Part shown: one piece after another, positions 52,292 through 62,040 of the stretch
Position numbering within the stretch: the first letter of the stretch is position 1
Layout of the letters: the number at the start of each line of letters is the position of its first letter
DNA from: Alkalihalobacillus alcalophilus ATCC 27647 = CGMCC 1.3604
Lineage (GTDB): Bacteria; Bacillota; Bacilli; Bacillales; Bacillaceae_D
Direction: 5' to 3'
NCBI RefSeq assembly: GCF_000292245.2
Contig: NZ_ALPT02000007.1
Span: 1 to 64,000 of the forward strand
DNA length: 64,000 nt
Program-made: the position numbers and the translations under genes
Notes under the pieces: generated by a model
The model's input: only the letters and a program-made list of their open reading frames with translations
Told to the model about the DNA's origin: nothing
Database searches by the model: none

Positions 52292-53242
52292 TCAACTTTT
52301 CTTATTAGCAAAAAATCTATCTAAAGCAACAGCTCCAATAATTAAGGAACCCATGACAATTTGTTGATAATAAGTCGGGACATTTAAAATATTTAATCCA
52401 TTATTAATAACGCCGATAATTAAAGCTCCCATTACGACACCAATGATTCTACCTTTACCACCAAAGAAACTAGTACCTCCAATAATCGCCGCAGCAATCG
52501 CAAAAAGTTCAAACCCCGTACCTGCAAGTGGCTCGGCCGCACCTAGACGAGCGGTTAACACAACCCCTGCTATCCCAGCACAAACTCCTGATATCATAAA
52601 AACAACAATCGTATATAACTTCACATTAATGCCAGAGAACCAAGCCGCTTGCGTATTTCCACCAATAGCATATATATTTCTTCCAAGCTTTGTTTTGTTT
52701 GTGACAAAGATTAAGACAATCGCCAAGGATAGGGCAATAATGACTGGTATAGGAATAAACCAAATATAACCAGCAATCCCTTGAGTGAACTCAATCGGTA
52801 ACCCGTATACCGGACGGGCATCCGAGATGATGAGCGTTAACCCTCTAAATATCGATAATGTCCCTAATGTAATAATGAAGGGGTGCAAATTCGTTTTCAC
52901 GACAAGGTATCCATTAATAAAACCAAGCAAGGCACCAACGACAAGCCCACCAATTAGGACGGAAAGAACGACCGGCACACCAGCTACTAAAAGTTTCGCT
53001 GTAATCATGCCTGTTAAGGCCATAATTGAACCAACTGACAGGTCAATTCCAGCAATTAAAATCGGGAAGAACTCTCCCACACCAACAATGATGTTAATAG
53101 AACTCTGTAAAATAACTTGTGTTAAATTAGAACCCGTAAAGAAATATTGTGGTGAAATAATGCCTAATATAAATATGATCAAAACAAGTATTCCGAAAGT
53201 ACCATATTTTTGCCAAAGTGAATTAAATTGGTTGCTTTTCAT
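52292..53242 (-). CDS. alsC: D-allose/ribose-type ABC transporter permease
   Basis: The 316-residue protein has the RbsC/AlsC fold with 8 to 10 membrane helices and the conserved segments GIDLSVGSIMALTGMI and IYAIGGNTQAAWFSGINV, plus the loop IIGGTSFFGGKGRI that contacts the ATPase. It is in the operon between the ATPase and the epimerase genes. Confidence 0.9.
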   Translation of the reverse strand: MKSNQFNSLWQKYGTFGILVLIIFILGIISPQYFFTGSNLTQVILQSSINIIVGVGEFFPILIAGIDLSVGSIMALTGMITAKLLVAGVPVVLSVLIGGLVVGALLGFINGYLVVKTNLHPFIITLGTLSIFRGLTLIISDARPVYGLPIEFTQGIAGYIWFIPIPVIIALSLAIVLIFVTNKTKLGRNIYAIGGNTQAAWFSGINVKLYTIVVFMISGVCAGIAGVVLTARLGAAEPLAGTGFELFAIAAAIIGGTSFFGGKGRIIGVVMGALIIGVINNGLNILNVPTYYQQIVMGSLIIGAVALDRFFANKKS

Positions 53243-53256
53243 TTGAATCCCTCTCC

Positions 53257-54768
53257 TTAAGATGTTGCTTTTGCCATGATATTCTCTTCTGTTGCTTCTT
53301 CACTTGTGAGAATCCCTTGAAGTTCTCCCTCCTGAAAAACAGCAATCCTATCACATACAGCTAATAATTCAGGTAATTCGGAAGAAACAACCAAGACCCC
53401 AACCCCTTTATCAGCTAGTTCCCTCATAATTTTATAAATTTCACTTTTAGCTCCTACGTCAATTCCTCTTGTTGGCTCATCAAAAATGAATAAATTAGAA
53501 CCCGCTGCGAGCCACCTTCCGATAATCACCTTTTGTTGATTTCCACCTGACAATTCCGTGATATTTTGATAGATTGATGAGCATTTAATCGCTAATCTTT
53601 CTGTTTGATTTTCAGCCCACTTTAACTCTTCCTTGCGATTTAATAACCCGGACAAACCGCCATAATTCGAATTCGCAATTAACGAAGATATCGAGATGTT
53701 TTTCCAGATTTCAAAATTAGGGAAAAAGCCACTTTCTCTCCGATTTTCTGTGATATAAGCAATTTTATTTTTGACCGCATCATAAGGCGTTTTTATCTTT
53801 AATCGCTGGCCATTTAAAATAAGTTCACCAGACTTTATAGGGGCAGACCCTACAATTGCATTCATGAGTTCTGTTCGACCAGAACCAATTAAACCAGCAA
53901 AACCTAATATTTCCCCTTTATACAATTGAAAGTTGACACCCTTAATCTTTTCATCTTTTCTCGTGAAGTTTTTTACTTCCAACACCACTTCAGAAGTTCC
54001 TTGTGATTGATTTCTTGCGGTATACTTTGATTGCAATTCACGCCCAACCATTAACGTAATCAGCTCATTTGTTTCGATTGTTGCTAAATCTCTAGTCGCA
54101 ACAAACTTGCCATCTTTAAGAACTGTTATCCGATCGCCAATCATTTTGATTTCTTTTAATTTGTGAGAGATGTAGACAATGCCTACACCCTCACTTTTTA
54201 ATTGCCTAATAACCTTAAAAAGCTTAGCGATTTCTCCATCGGTTAAAGAAGAAGTTGGTTCATCCATAATTAATATTTTCGCTTCCGTCGCAAGAGCTTT
54301 CACGATTTCGACTTGTTGCTTTTCAGAGATTGATAATTCTCCTACTAGCTCTAAAGGATTCCGCTTCAGACCGACACGTTCTAAAAGGTCGATCGTTACT
54401 TTTTTCATATATTTCCAATCAACCAGTTCCATCCCTAGTACTTTTTTTGTCGGGAGTTTGCCAACAAAGATATTTTCAGCAATGGACAAATCATCAATGA
54501 CACTTAACTCTTGATAAATAATACTGATTCCTAAACTCCCTGTATCTTTAGGAGTTAAAGCGCTATAACTCTTCTCATCAACCGTGATAGAACCTGATGT
54601 AGGTTCATAGACTCCACATAATATTTTCATTAAGGTAGATTTTCCGGCCCCATTTTCTCCTAATAGCACATGCACTTCTCCAGGCAAGAGAGTAAAATCG
54701 ACCTCTTTTAATGCGGTTACACCAGAAAACTCCTTCGTAATTTTCTCCATATTGACTAGATAGTTCAT
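53257..54768 (-). CDS. alsA: D-allose/ribose-type ABC transporter ATP-binding protein, two nucleotide-binding domains
   Basis: The 503-residue protein has two fused ATPase domains. The first has Walker A GENGAGKSTLM, signature LSISEKQQVEIVKAL and Walker B ILIMDEPTSSL. The second has the degenerate Walker A GLIGSGRTELM, signature LSGGNQQKVIIGRWL and FIFDEPTRGID. This is the standard RbsA/AlsA layout. Confidence 0.93.
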   Translation of the reverse strand: MNYLVNMEKITKEFSGVTALKEVDFTLLPGEVHVLLGENGAGKSTLMKILCGVYEPTSGSITVDEKSYSALTPKDTGSLGISIIYQELSVIDDLSIAENIFVGKLPTKKVLGMELVDWKYMKKVTIDLLERVGLKRNPLELVGELSISEKQQVEIVKALATEAKILIMDEPTSSLTDGEIAKLFKVIRQLKSEGVGIVYISHKLKEIKMIGDRITVLKDGKFVATRDLATIETNELITLMVGRELQSKYTARNQSQGTSEVVLEVKNFTRKDEKIKGVNFQLYKGEILGFAGLIGSGRTELMNAIVGSAPIKSGELILNGQRLKIKTPYDAVKNKIAYITENRRESGFFPNFEIWKNISISSLIANSNYGGLSGLLNRKEELKWAENQTERLAIKCSSIYQNITELSGGNQQKVIIGRWLAAGSNLFIFDEPTRGIDVGAKSEIYKIMRELADKGVGVLVVSSELPELLAVCDRIAVFQEGELQGILTSEEATEENIMAKATS

Positions 54769-54797
54769 GAAAACACTTCCTAACTTTTTTCCATGTA

Positions 54798-55769
54798 TTA
54801 TTCACTTACAATATACGAAGAGACGGTCACAAAATCGGGTTCTTCATCAGCATCTAAAATTTCACTATTCTTAATCGCTTCAACTAAAAGACGCAAAGAC
54901 TCTTTCCCAATTTCAGATGAATCTTGTGCGACCGTAGCTGTAAGGCCACCATTTTTCACCGACTCAATGGCCTCTGGCTGTCCATCCGTCCCAACTACAA
55001 TGATTTGCTCTTGTAATCCCGCATTATTAACAGCTTGAAGTGCACCTAAAGCCATCGTATCGTTCGCTGCATAAATCGCTTTTAAATCAGGGTATCTTTG
55101 AATCATGTTGGAAACGACATCCAGTGCTTTATTTCGATCCCAATCAGCTGGTTGGCTTGTGACAAGTTCAATCCCATCCGTACTTTCAAAAATAGATGCC
55201 GCTCCGCTTCTTCTCGCTTCACCAGACGCATTCCCAGATCGACCCTCAACGATCGCCACTTGACCTTCACCAATCGTTTCAACAATAAACGTTCCTGCTT
55301 GCTCACCAACCTGAACATTATCGGTCGTTACAAAAGCATTCACATTTCCACCCGCTTTGTGCAGTTCATCCATATCTACCTTTTCATCAATATTGACCGT
55401 TGGAATTCCATTTCTAGTTGCTGTCACGGTTGGTGAAATTAGATTCACTGGAGATAATGGAGCAAAAGCAATGCCGTCATACTCTTTATTGATTAAATCC
55501 TCAAAAATGCGAAGTTGCCCTTGAGAATCTTCTTCTGATTGCGAAGCTAAAATCTCCACTTCAACACCAAGCTCTTCCGCCTCTTCTAAAATACCTTGTT
55601 CCATTGTTGTCCAAAACGGATTTGATAACGTTTTCAAAACGACGGCGACTTTAATTGGTTTTTCCGAACTATCTGCATTTACTTCATCCGTACTCGTTGC
55701 AGAAGAATTACATCCAACTAAAAGCATAAAAAACAGGACAGCAATTGACATAAGACTAAATTTTTTCAT
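54798..55769 (-). CDS. alsB: D-allose/ribose-type solute-binding lipoprotein
   Basis: The 323-residue protein has a lipoprotein signal with lipobox LLVGC, followed by the RbsB fold (IKVAVVLKTLSNPFWTTMEQ, sugar-binding FVTTDNVQVGEQAG and YAANDTMALGALQA). It is the first gene of the operon, directly after three operator palindromes. The als label rests on the operon content; ribose or another pentose is the alternative. Confidence 0.88.
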   Translation of the reverse strand: MKKFSLMSIAVLFFMLLVGCNSSATSTDEVNADSSEKPIKVAVVLKTLSNPFWTTMEQGILEEAEELGVEVEILASQSEEDSQGQLRIFEDLINKEYDGIAFAPLSPVNLISPTVTATRNGIPTVNIDEKVDMDELHKAGGNVNAFVTTDNVQVGEQAGTFIVETIGEGQVAIVEGRSGNASGEARRSGAASIFESTDGIELVTSQPADWDRNKALDVVSNMIQRYPDLKAIYAANDTMALGALQAVNNAGLQEQIIVVGTDGQPEAIESVKNGGLTATVAQDSSEIGKESLRLLVEAIKNSEILDADEEPDFVTVSSYIVSE

Positions 55770-55833
55770 TTAAATTCCCCTTTTCATTTTTGATTGTTAA
55801 TTCAAAACCAAATCATGTTGATTCCCTTTTGAG

Positions 55834-55935
55834 AAATCGATTAACCAAACCTAATTTGTTCGATTGATTACATTTACTACTAAATCAAGGTAATCGATTA
55901 ACCATTACTTTGTTTATTTGAGAAATCGATTAACC
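55834..55935. promoter_or_regulatory. Three LacI-type operators before alsB, with a possible imperfect cre
   Basis: AAATCGATTAACC (55834), GGTAATCGATTAACC (55889) and AAATCGATTAACC (55923) lie 65 to 170 bases upstream of the alsB start, spaced 55 and 34 bases apart. A TGTAACCCTTTACA palindrome at 55980 matches a cre box with one mismatch at the central G. Repression by the LacI-type protein at 49463 is inferred from the fourth site beside that gene. Confidence 0.78.
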
Positions 55936-56152
55936 AATATTGCCGAGCTATTTAGTAAATTAGGAATCAATCATCCAAAATGTAACCCTTTACAAGATTC
56001 ATAATAACGGTAAACGTTTATTTGTGTCAACTGTTAATTTAAGAAAATTCTAAATAAAAGAAAAGTTGGCTGACATTCGGAGTGAGTGTTGTGTGATGAA
56101 CAGTATCTTTGAGCAGGGTCATAAACATTATTTTAACGAGAAAATAAGCTTT

Positions 56153-56185
56153 GCTCTTCCGCAATCGCTCCAATTGTGGAAGAGC
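56153..56185. terminator. GCTCTTCC ... GGAAGAGC hairpin after the flavoenzyme gene
   Basis: Eight-base arms extend after a one-base mismatch by CAAT and ATTG around a six-base loop. It lies about 50 bases past the stop of the gene at 56235. The following T-run is weak. The rest of 55936-56234 holds no gene. Confidence 0.55.
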
Positions 56186-56234
56186 TATTTCTATTGAATC
56201 GAATCTTTGTGCAGCAGTGACTTTGTTATGTTAA

Positions 56235-57374
56235 TTATTTTTCTTCATCCAAAAATCGATTAATGGAAAACGGAGAAAGATCGATGTCATTCTTACCTGA
56301 CATAATTAAATGACTTAGGGCTTGTCCAACGGCACTACTGAATTTGAATCCATGTCCGGAGAAGCCTGCTGCTATCGCAACATTGGAATATTTCGGATGT
56401 AAATCTATGATAAATTTTTCATCTGGGGTAAGGGTGTACATACATGTTTTTCCGTATTTCAATTGATCAATCTCCGGGATATGTTGTTTCAAAAATTGGA
56501 CCAAATCTCCTTTATCCTCTGAGACTTCACCAAATTCTTTCATTGAAATATCTGGATTTATCTTCTCTCCGCCATCATGACGACCTACTTTGATCCCTGC
56601 CCCATCAATACTCGGAAAACCATAATAGATTCCGTGAGATGTCTCAAATGCAAAAGCTGGAAAGCTTTGATGATTATAGATTTTTTCATTCGCATCAAAC
56701 CAAGCAAACGTCTTTCTTACTGGTGTAAGCGGAAGATCTAAATCGAGCATAGCTAGTAGATTCCTAGACCCTGCTCCTGCAGAAACGACTAACGCTTCCG
56801 AATAAAAGGTCTGTTCGTCCGTCTTGATTGTCACACGATCCCTTTCAACAGACATTTCTCTTACCTTGCTATTTGTAACGATCGTAGCACCGTGTACTTC
56901 GGCAAGTTCTTGATAGGCTTTAATACTTTCCTCACATTTTAAGACACCTGATGTCGGTTCAAAGCAACCAACAGAATCGTTAGGTAACGAAATTCCAGAC
57001 CACCGACGCTGAACTTCACTTGAATCCATAACCTCCAGTGGTAACGAATATTTGTTAGCACTCGTGATAATATTTTGGATAAAATCGGATTGTTCCTTTC
57101 CAACCCCTAACACTCCTGTTTGAATCAATAATTCCTTTTCGCTAGCCCTTTCTAAATCTCTCCATAATTCCTGAGCTTTTAGAATAAGGGGTACATATTC
57201 CTCCCCCTCCGCATAGGCATATCGAATAATTCTTGTCCCCCCATGATGGCTCCCTTTGTTATGTGGTGGGTTAAAGGAGTCTAATAATAAAGTTTTCTTT
57301 CCACTCTTAGATAAATAATAACCTGCTGCCATGCCCATTGAACCAGCACCAATGATGATTACATCATAGTTCAT
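56235..57374 (-). CDS. Monomeric sarcosine oxidase / N-methyl-tryptophan oxidase family flavoprotein
   Basis: The 379-residue protein begins with the FAD-binding IIIGAGSMGMAAGYYLSKSG and has the family segment GSHHGGTRIIRYAYAE. It contains KTCMYTLTPDEKFIIDLHP, in which Cys311 is the expected site of covalent FAD attachment. It ends with the GFSGHGFKFSSAVG motif. Members oxidise sarcosine or other N-methyl amino acids and release hydrogen peroxide and formaldehyde. It is a single-gene unit. Confidence 0.9.
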   Translation of the reverse strand: MNYDVIIIGAGSMGMAAGYYLSKSGKKTLLLDSFNPPHNKGSHHGGTRIIRYAYAEGEEYVPLILKAQELWRDLERASEKELLIQTGVLGVGKEQSDFIQNIITSANKYSLPLEVMDSSEVQRRWSGISLPNDSVGCFEPTSGVLKCEESIKAYQELAEVHGATIVTNSKVREMSVERDRVTIKTDEQTFYSEALVVSAGAGSRNLLAMLDLDLPLTPVRKTFAWFDANEKIYNHQSFPAFAFETSHGIYYGFPSIDGAGIKVGRHDGGEKINPDISMKEFGEVSEDKGDLVQFLKQHIPEIDQLKYGKTCMYTLTPDEKFIIDLHPKYSNVAIAAGFSGHGFKFSSAVGQALSHLIMSGKNDIDLSPFSINRFLDEEK

Positions 57375-57803
57375 ATTCTTAAACCTCCATAAAAATTCTA
57401 ATTATTCAAGTTTTCATAAATGATAATAGGCATTATAACATTTTGATTCTCAAAAGTATGGTTTTCTATCTTTGATCACCAGATGAATGGCGGTGGTAAA
57501 CAGTCTGTCATTCGGTGGTAAAAACTATGTCAGAGGTGGTATATTTCATTGATCATAATCAGCGGAAAATACAATGTAACTGTTAGATGACAATTGATTA
57601 CACTCAATAAGAATGTACCACAAATAACATCAAGGAAAAATCGTGCAAGCAAGAAAACGGAAAATCATTTAATATATAGGTAAAGTAGGAGTATGGCAAC
57701 GATTCCTGTTTTTTTAGACCCATTTATTTCCACTTATTTGAAGGCGTTCATTTTTTCTATGTGTGAAACCACTCATATTGAATGAGAAAGGATATGTTCA
57801 AAA
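57375..57803. other. Intergenic region with GGTGGTA repeats, perhaps an IS21 end remnant
   Basis: GGCGGTGGTAAACAGTCTG, GGTGGTAAAAACTATGTCA and GGTGGTATATTTCATTGATC follow one another between 57488 and 57557. Similar motifs occur near the ends of IS21-type elements, but no istA or istB sequence is here. No gene is seen in the rest. Confidence 0.3.
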
Positions 57804-58430
57804 ATGGAAATTAAGAATTTAATTAGAGTTAAGACAAGACAGGAATTGAGAGATTGGCTTGAGGAAAATTCAAATACAGCAAGGTTTTGTTGGGTAATAG
57901 TAAGCATGAGTGAACAAACTGAAGCCATCCAGTATCTCGATGCAGTTGAGGAAGCATTATGCTTTGGTTGGATTGATGGTATAAAGAAAAAAATATCAGA
58001 TACTGAATTGGCTCAAAGGCTTTCTCCAAGAAAGAAAACAAGTAATTGGACAGAATTAAATAAAGAAAGGGTAAGGAGATTAGATAAATTAGGCTTGATG
58101 AAAGAGGAAGGACTGAATATTCTCCCTGATATGCGACCAGAATCTTTTACTATAGATAAAGATATTGAAACGCTTCTGAAAGAAGACGAACAATTATACC
58201 AGAACTTCATTAACTTTCCTGAACTATATAGCAGGATTAGAATTGATACAATACAAAGTTATAGGAATGAACCCGATATTTTTAATAAAAGGCTAGATAA
58301 GTTTATTGAAAACACACGAGAAAATAAAATGTATGGTCAGTGGAATGATCATGGCCGCTTGGTGGGCGAAAAAGTGTCGCCATCCACAATCCCGATTCCG
58401 ATTAATTGTCGTTTGAAGAACCTTTTTTAA
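57804..58430 (+). CDS. YdeI/OmpD-associated family protein with an altered C-terminus
   Basis: The protein follows the family through YLDAVEEALCFGWIDGIKKK, QRLSPRKKTSNWTELNKERV and FIENTRENKMYGQWNDHGRL. Normal members stop a few residues after this point. Here the frame runs on for about 17 unrelated residues (EKVSPSTIPIPINCRLKNLF), and debris of a serine recombinase follows. A rearrangement at the 3' end of the gene probably replaced its stop. Family function is poorly known, linked to peptide or bacteriocin resistance in some species. Confidence 0.8.
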   Translation: MEIKNLIRVKTRQELRDWLEENSNTARFCWVIVSMSEQTEAIQYLDAVEEALCFGWIDGIKKKISDTELAQRLSPRKKTSNWTELNKERVRRLDKLGLMKEEGLNILPDMRPESFTIDKDIETLLKEDEQLYQNFINFPELYSRIRIDTIQSYRNEPDIFNKRLDKFIENTRENKMYGQWNDHGRLVGEKVSPSTIPIPINCRLKNLF

Positions 58431-58464
58431 TTGCCCAAGTATGGTAGGCGACTCCATGTCAAAC

Positions 58465-59310
58465 TTACTTTTTAAATCCTGAAGTGTCATTGCTACTATT
58501 TATCCCTCTCGAAATCTTGGTGTTAGACAGGTACCAATTCGACTTTGGCTTACACTGCCAATACACACCAGTCCTATTAATGTATCGCTCAAAACGATAA
58601 CCACAATGATGGCAATGCATTCTTTTACTGAAAGATGCGTAATGGTACTTTGGCGGTTGTGTATTTTTTTGTCTTAGATTCAATCCGCTCCTGTACCTTC
58701 TCAAAAACCTCCATGCTTATAATGGCAGGGTGTGTATTTTCAATGGCAATATGGTCTTGTCCCTCTTTAGAAAATAAGATCTTCGAGTGCACCCTAGCTA
58801 GTTTATTTCCGGTATAGGTTACTGTCTGTAGCATGGCTTTCACCGTATTAGATTGCAGACATCTTTACCTCTTGCTGTTTTGATTCCCCGTCTCATCAAT
58901 GCTTGCGTTATATCTGCATAGCTCCACTTTTGAAGGAACCAATCATATATTTGTCGAACGATTGCTACATGGTCTGGATTAATATTCAGCGTAGCTCTCC
59001 CACCTTTTTTCACTCTGTTGTAACCGAAAACCTGATTGAATTTTGCATTACCTTTTTTGAAACTGTTTTTCATATCCCCATCTTGTTGCATTTGATATTG
59101 CCTCGATTTCTTCTTGCACTAATGCAGCATGTGTACTTAATAGGAACTGTTATATTCAATAAAAGTGTCGAGGTGTTGTTCCTCAAAATACACCCCAACC
59201 CCCATGAGCCTTAAGTTCTTCAACAATTTCTATAAGGTGTTTTACATTACGACTTAAGCGAGATACACTTTTAGTTAAAATAAAATCAACCCGCTTCTGC
59301 ACACCCATTT
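58465..59310 (-). pseudogene. Large serine recombinase, multiple frameshifts and deletions
   Basis: Pieces read in successive frames are: FILTKSVSRLSRNVKHLIEI (resolvase domain, 59310-59190), FNQVFGYNRVKKGGRATLNI...QIYDWFLQKWSYADITQALM (recombinase domain, 59091-58840), HPAIISMEVFEKVQERIESK (58843-58625) and a zinc ribbon HCHHCGYRFERYINRTGVYWQC (58704-58465). The catalytic N-terminal serine region is missing. It is a relic of a phage or integrative element. Confidence 0.75.
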
Positions 59311-59687
59311 CGTATTTTCACTCACACTTCAACTCTCCTCTTGAGCCGTGGAAGAAAGAATGGTTAAGAAAAGTTCCAATTTAGAGTCTAATGCATCGAT
59401 ATTCTCTTTCTCGAAAAATACTCCAAGAGTCGAGATAGATAAAAAATCTATATATTAAATTATATCTGTTTCTAAATGCTAGATATTATATCTACTTCGT
59501 ATTTTTTATCTTTTTTATCTTTATATAATGATGTTTTTGCAATTTTGAACATTATGTGCGGTAGATGTTTTTATAAAAGAAGGCAAACCAAAATAGCCCA
59601 TCACCAGTTAGGTAATAAGCTATGAAGACGAGTTTCTTCTAGTATATTATTAAACTACGAATGCTAGAAAAAAAGAGAAAAAAGTAT
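59311..59687. other. AT-rich intergenic region, no gene seen
   Basis: The stretch 59420-59530 is rich in ATATCT/AGATAT-like short palindromes but forms no defined element. No frame with a ribosome site is present. Confidence 0.5.
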
Positions 59688-60317
59688 TTATAATCGCCTC
59701 TTGTTAAACCTTTCAGCAAGTTTACTAAGCGTGTCCTGTTTTTTCTTATCTTCTTTCTGTTTTTCATAATGATATTTCATTTGCATTTGTTCTTGGTCCA
59801 CTATTTTTCTAATACGTATCTTTTCATTATGGCTTGTTGCGAACTCTTCAACAACATCATACCAGTTTTTCACGAGAAGTTCTGGAAATTCTTGCTTTCC
59901 TTTTCCACCGTCCTGAAATGCATTATCATTTGACTTCATAAATGGCATCTCAAAATGATCTGCATACAAGGCTGAAACAAATTCACCCTTATTACGCTCT
60001 TTAGGATCGTTTTTCAACCCATTCGTAAAATGAAAGTCACTTAATGCTTGTTCTAAAAAATCACGATCGTCTTCATCTATATGTATTTCATGATGAATAA
60101 CTAAAATATCATCGTTTTCTTTACATTCCTTAAAATAAATCGCAATGTCTTTGTATTTATTATTATTTTGTTCCCATGCCAGTATTTCTTGTTCAACTAC
60201 ATCAGCAAATACTAATTTTTCGTATTTTTCCAAAACTCGCCCCAAAAAGTCACTTAAATATAAATACACCCACATATCTGTATCACAAATAGGATACTTA
60301 GAAAAATCAGGATTCAT
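59688..60317 (-). CDS. PIN-like domain protein, probable nuclease toxin
   Basis: The 209-residue protein carries a PIN-like set of acidic residues: CDTDMWVYLYLS (Asp12, Asp14), VVEQEIL, DDRDFLEQAL, NKGEFVSALYA and FMKSNDNAF. It ends in a long charged Gln/Lys-rich helix. PIN domains are metal-dependent RNases and common toxins. The start overlaps the ImmA-like gene by 11 bases, so the two are translated together. It is the last gene of an XRE-ImmA-PIN operon. Confidence 0.65.
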   Translation of the reverse strand: MNPDFSKYPICDTDMWVYLYLSDFLGRVLEKYEKLVFADVVEQEILAWEQNNNKYKDIAIYFKECKENDDILVIHHEIHIDEDDRDFLEQALSDFHFTNGLKNDPKERNKGEFVSALYADHFEMPFMKSNDNAFQDGGKGKQEFPELLVKNWYDVVEEFATSHNEKIRIRKIVDQEQMQMKYHYEKQKEDKKKQDTLSKLAERFNKRRL

Positions 60318-61077
60318 ATTTTTTCCTCATGCCCTCTAACAATTCTAAAACCGACTGGGCCTTTTCGGCAGAAATTCGATCTTCTTCCAGATTACTATAT
60401 AGAAGTTCATAGAACCTTTGAGATACAGAAAATTTGTTTGTTGGAAGAACTAAAGTTTCGTCCCCACCAACTCCATGTATTTTATTTATTAGTTTTTGGG
60501 CGTTTTTTTTCGTTCCTAGGTTGTATCGAACGGATAAATCCATTTTATAAGTCGGATATAATTTTATTAATCTAGTGATAAGTGCTTTAAAACTAACTCG
60601 AAAATAATTCTGCATAATAATAAGGTTATCATATGAAATGTACTTCAGATTGGATAACCCATTTTGACGAATATACCTCCGTACCATGTCTTCCGGCATA
60701 AGTATGCAACTCGCAAAATATTCTGCTCTTTGTTCCATCTCACTGTGTTTAATATCATTAAAAAGACTAATCCCCCCAATATCACCTGTATAAGCATGAT
60801 AAACCTCATGCCACGCAGAATAATATTGTCTACCTAAAGAATGAGAGCTATTTACAAATATACAATTATATTCACCTTTTTTTATATAAAACCCAGATAA
60901 ATTTTCATGTGCTGGAAACCTGACAATAAAATATCCCAACTGCTCCAAGGTATTGAAAGTATCCTCAATAGGTTCATCTCTGTTGAGGAAACGACTTCGA
61001 AACTCTTCAGCAATTGGGACTACCGATTGATATAACTCCTCTTTTTGCAAAGGTGTTAATTTATTTTGCTGTGACAA
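60307..61077 (-). CDS. ImmA/IrrE family metallopeptidase
   Basis: The 256-residue protein has the zinc site HEVYH (90-94) in SAWHEVYHAYTGDIGG and a downstream region EQRAEYFASCILMPEDMV with the third ligand, the hallmark of the ImmA/IrrE family. Such peptidases cleave partner XRE repressors to switch on genes. Its C-terminal 70 residues are specific to this protein. It follows the XRE gene by 18 bases and overlaps the PIN gene. Confidence 0.88.
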   Translation of the reverse strand: MSQQNKLTPLQKEELYQSVVPIAEEFRSRFLNRDEPIEDTFNTLEQLGYFIVRFPAHENLSGFYIKKGEYNCIFVNSSHSLGRQYYSAWHEVYHAYTGDIGGISLFNDIKHSEMEQRAEYFASCILMPEDMVRRYIRQNGLSNLKYISYDNLIIMQNYFRVSFKALITRLIKLYPTYKMDLSVRYNLGTKKNAQKLINKIHGVGGDETLVLPTNKFSVSQRFYELLYSNLEEDRISAEKAQSVLELLEGMRKKYES

Positions 61078-61095
61078 AGAATCACCCCGAACTAA

Positions 61096-61479
61096 CTACT
61101 TTGTTGCAATTTTTTCTTGCATTACCATTTCATCAAAAATAAAATTAGCAAACTGAACAGCTTCTTGAATCTCTGGATGTTTTTCATCACTTGTACGGAA
61201 ACTAAGAGAAGTCATGTCATCCACTTCTTTAGCTAACATCTCATCCTTGCTCATATTTAAAAATGCCCCAATCAGTTTATATACCTTAACATTAAAGGTT
61301 CTTGATGCATTTTCAATACTTTGCCAAAATGATACGTCAACACCATATTTACTTGATGCTTCTTCAAGAGAAAGGTTAAGTTCTTTTCTTCGCTCTTGGA
61401 CTAATTTTGCCAACTCATAACGTGTATATCTTGGTCGTTCAGAAGGATTTAATTGGATTTCATCCAAAATTGTCGGCAT
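61096..61479 (-). CDS. XRE-type helix-turn-helix regulator
   Basis: The protein contains a Cro/CI-type helix-turn-helix (YELAKLVQERRKELNLSLEE and VSFWQSIENASRTF), with a C-terminal tail EIQEAVQFANFIFDEMVM. The ATG at 61479 follows GGAGGG and is preferred over 61497. It is the first gene of the operon and probably represses it until cut by the ImmA-like peptidase; this is inferred from known XRE/ImmA pairs. Confidence 0.82.
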   Translation of the reverse strand: MPTILDEIQLNPSERPRYTRYELAKLVQERRKELNLSLEEASSKYGVDVSFWQSIENASRTFNVKVYKLIGAFLNMSKDEMLAKEVDDMTSLSFRTSDEKHPEIQEAVQFANFIFDEMVMQEKIATK

Positions 61480-61497
61480 TGTATCCCTCCATTCCAT

Positions 61498-62040
61498 TCA
61501 TCTTATTTAAGTATATTAAATGTTAGGTATTTTGTAAATGACAATTGCCCTAAACATTTACTACCATAAACATAGGTAGTGATTATTATACCCTAGTTAG
61601 ATTTTCACTAATCATCAGCGAAAATATAAAAGTACAACACCTTTCCTTATACTTTCCCCATAATACTTTTTATATGTGTTTTTGATACCAATCCAGTAGT
61701 CCACTGGAATGCCAACTAAGCCATATTCAAGCTTTCCCTTTAGAATGCTTTTCCATAGAACCGTTATTAGTTCCTACCTTCTTGCTTGTTTAGCAGCTTC
61801 TTCTCTCACGGGTCTATATGCATTCACAATAAAATGATATATTCTAAAACGAGATAGATTTTCAGGATTTTTATGTATTAAAATAATAACGTTTTCTAAT
61901 TCATCAAAGCTCGAGAATTACTATAATGTTTCAAAGTATTTATTGACATATATTTCTTTTTTTAAAAAGAGAGATTCAACACCTGAACTCAGGGTTGTTT
62001 TACCGTTAATTTAAAAATATCGCATTTTAACTATAGAAAA
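61498..62040. other. Intergenic region with possible gene debris
   Basis: On the minus strand 61780-61860 reads LSRFRIYHFIVNAYRPVREE followed by AAKQARR and a stop, and 61660-61770 reads ELITVLWKSILKGKLEYGLV. These look like protein-coding remnants, but I cannot name their families. Upstream of the XRE gene (61520-61560) an AT-rich stretch probably holds its promoter. Confidence 0.3.

Noticed and set aside
58293..58490. Minus-strand 65-residue frame overlapping the end of the YdeI gene
   Set aside because: It overlaps a better supported gene on the other strand and has no recognisable motif.
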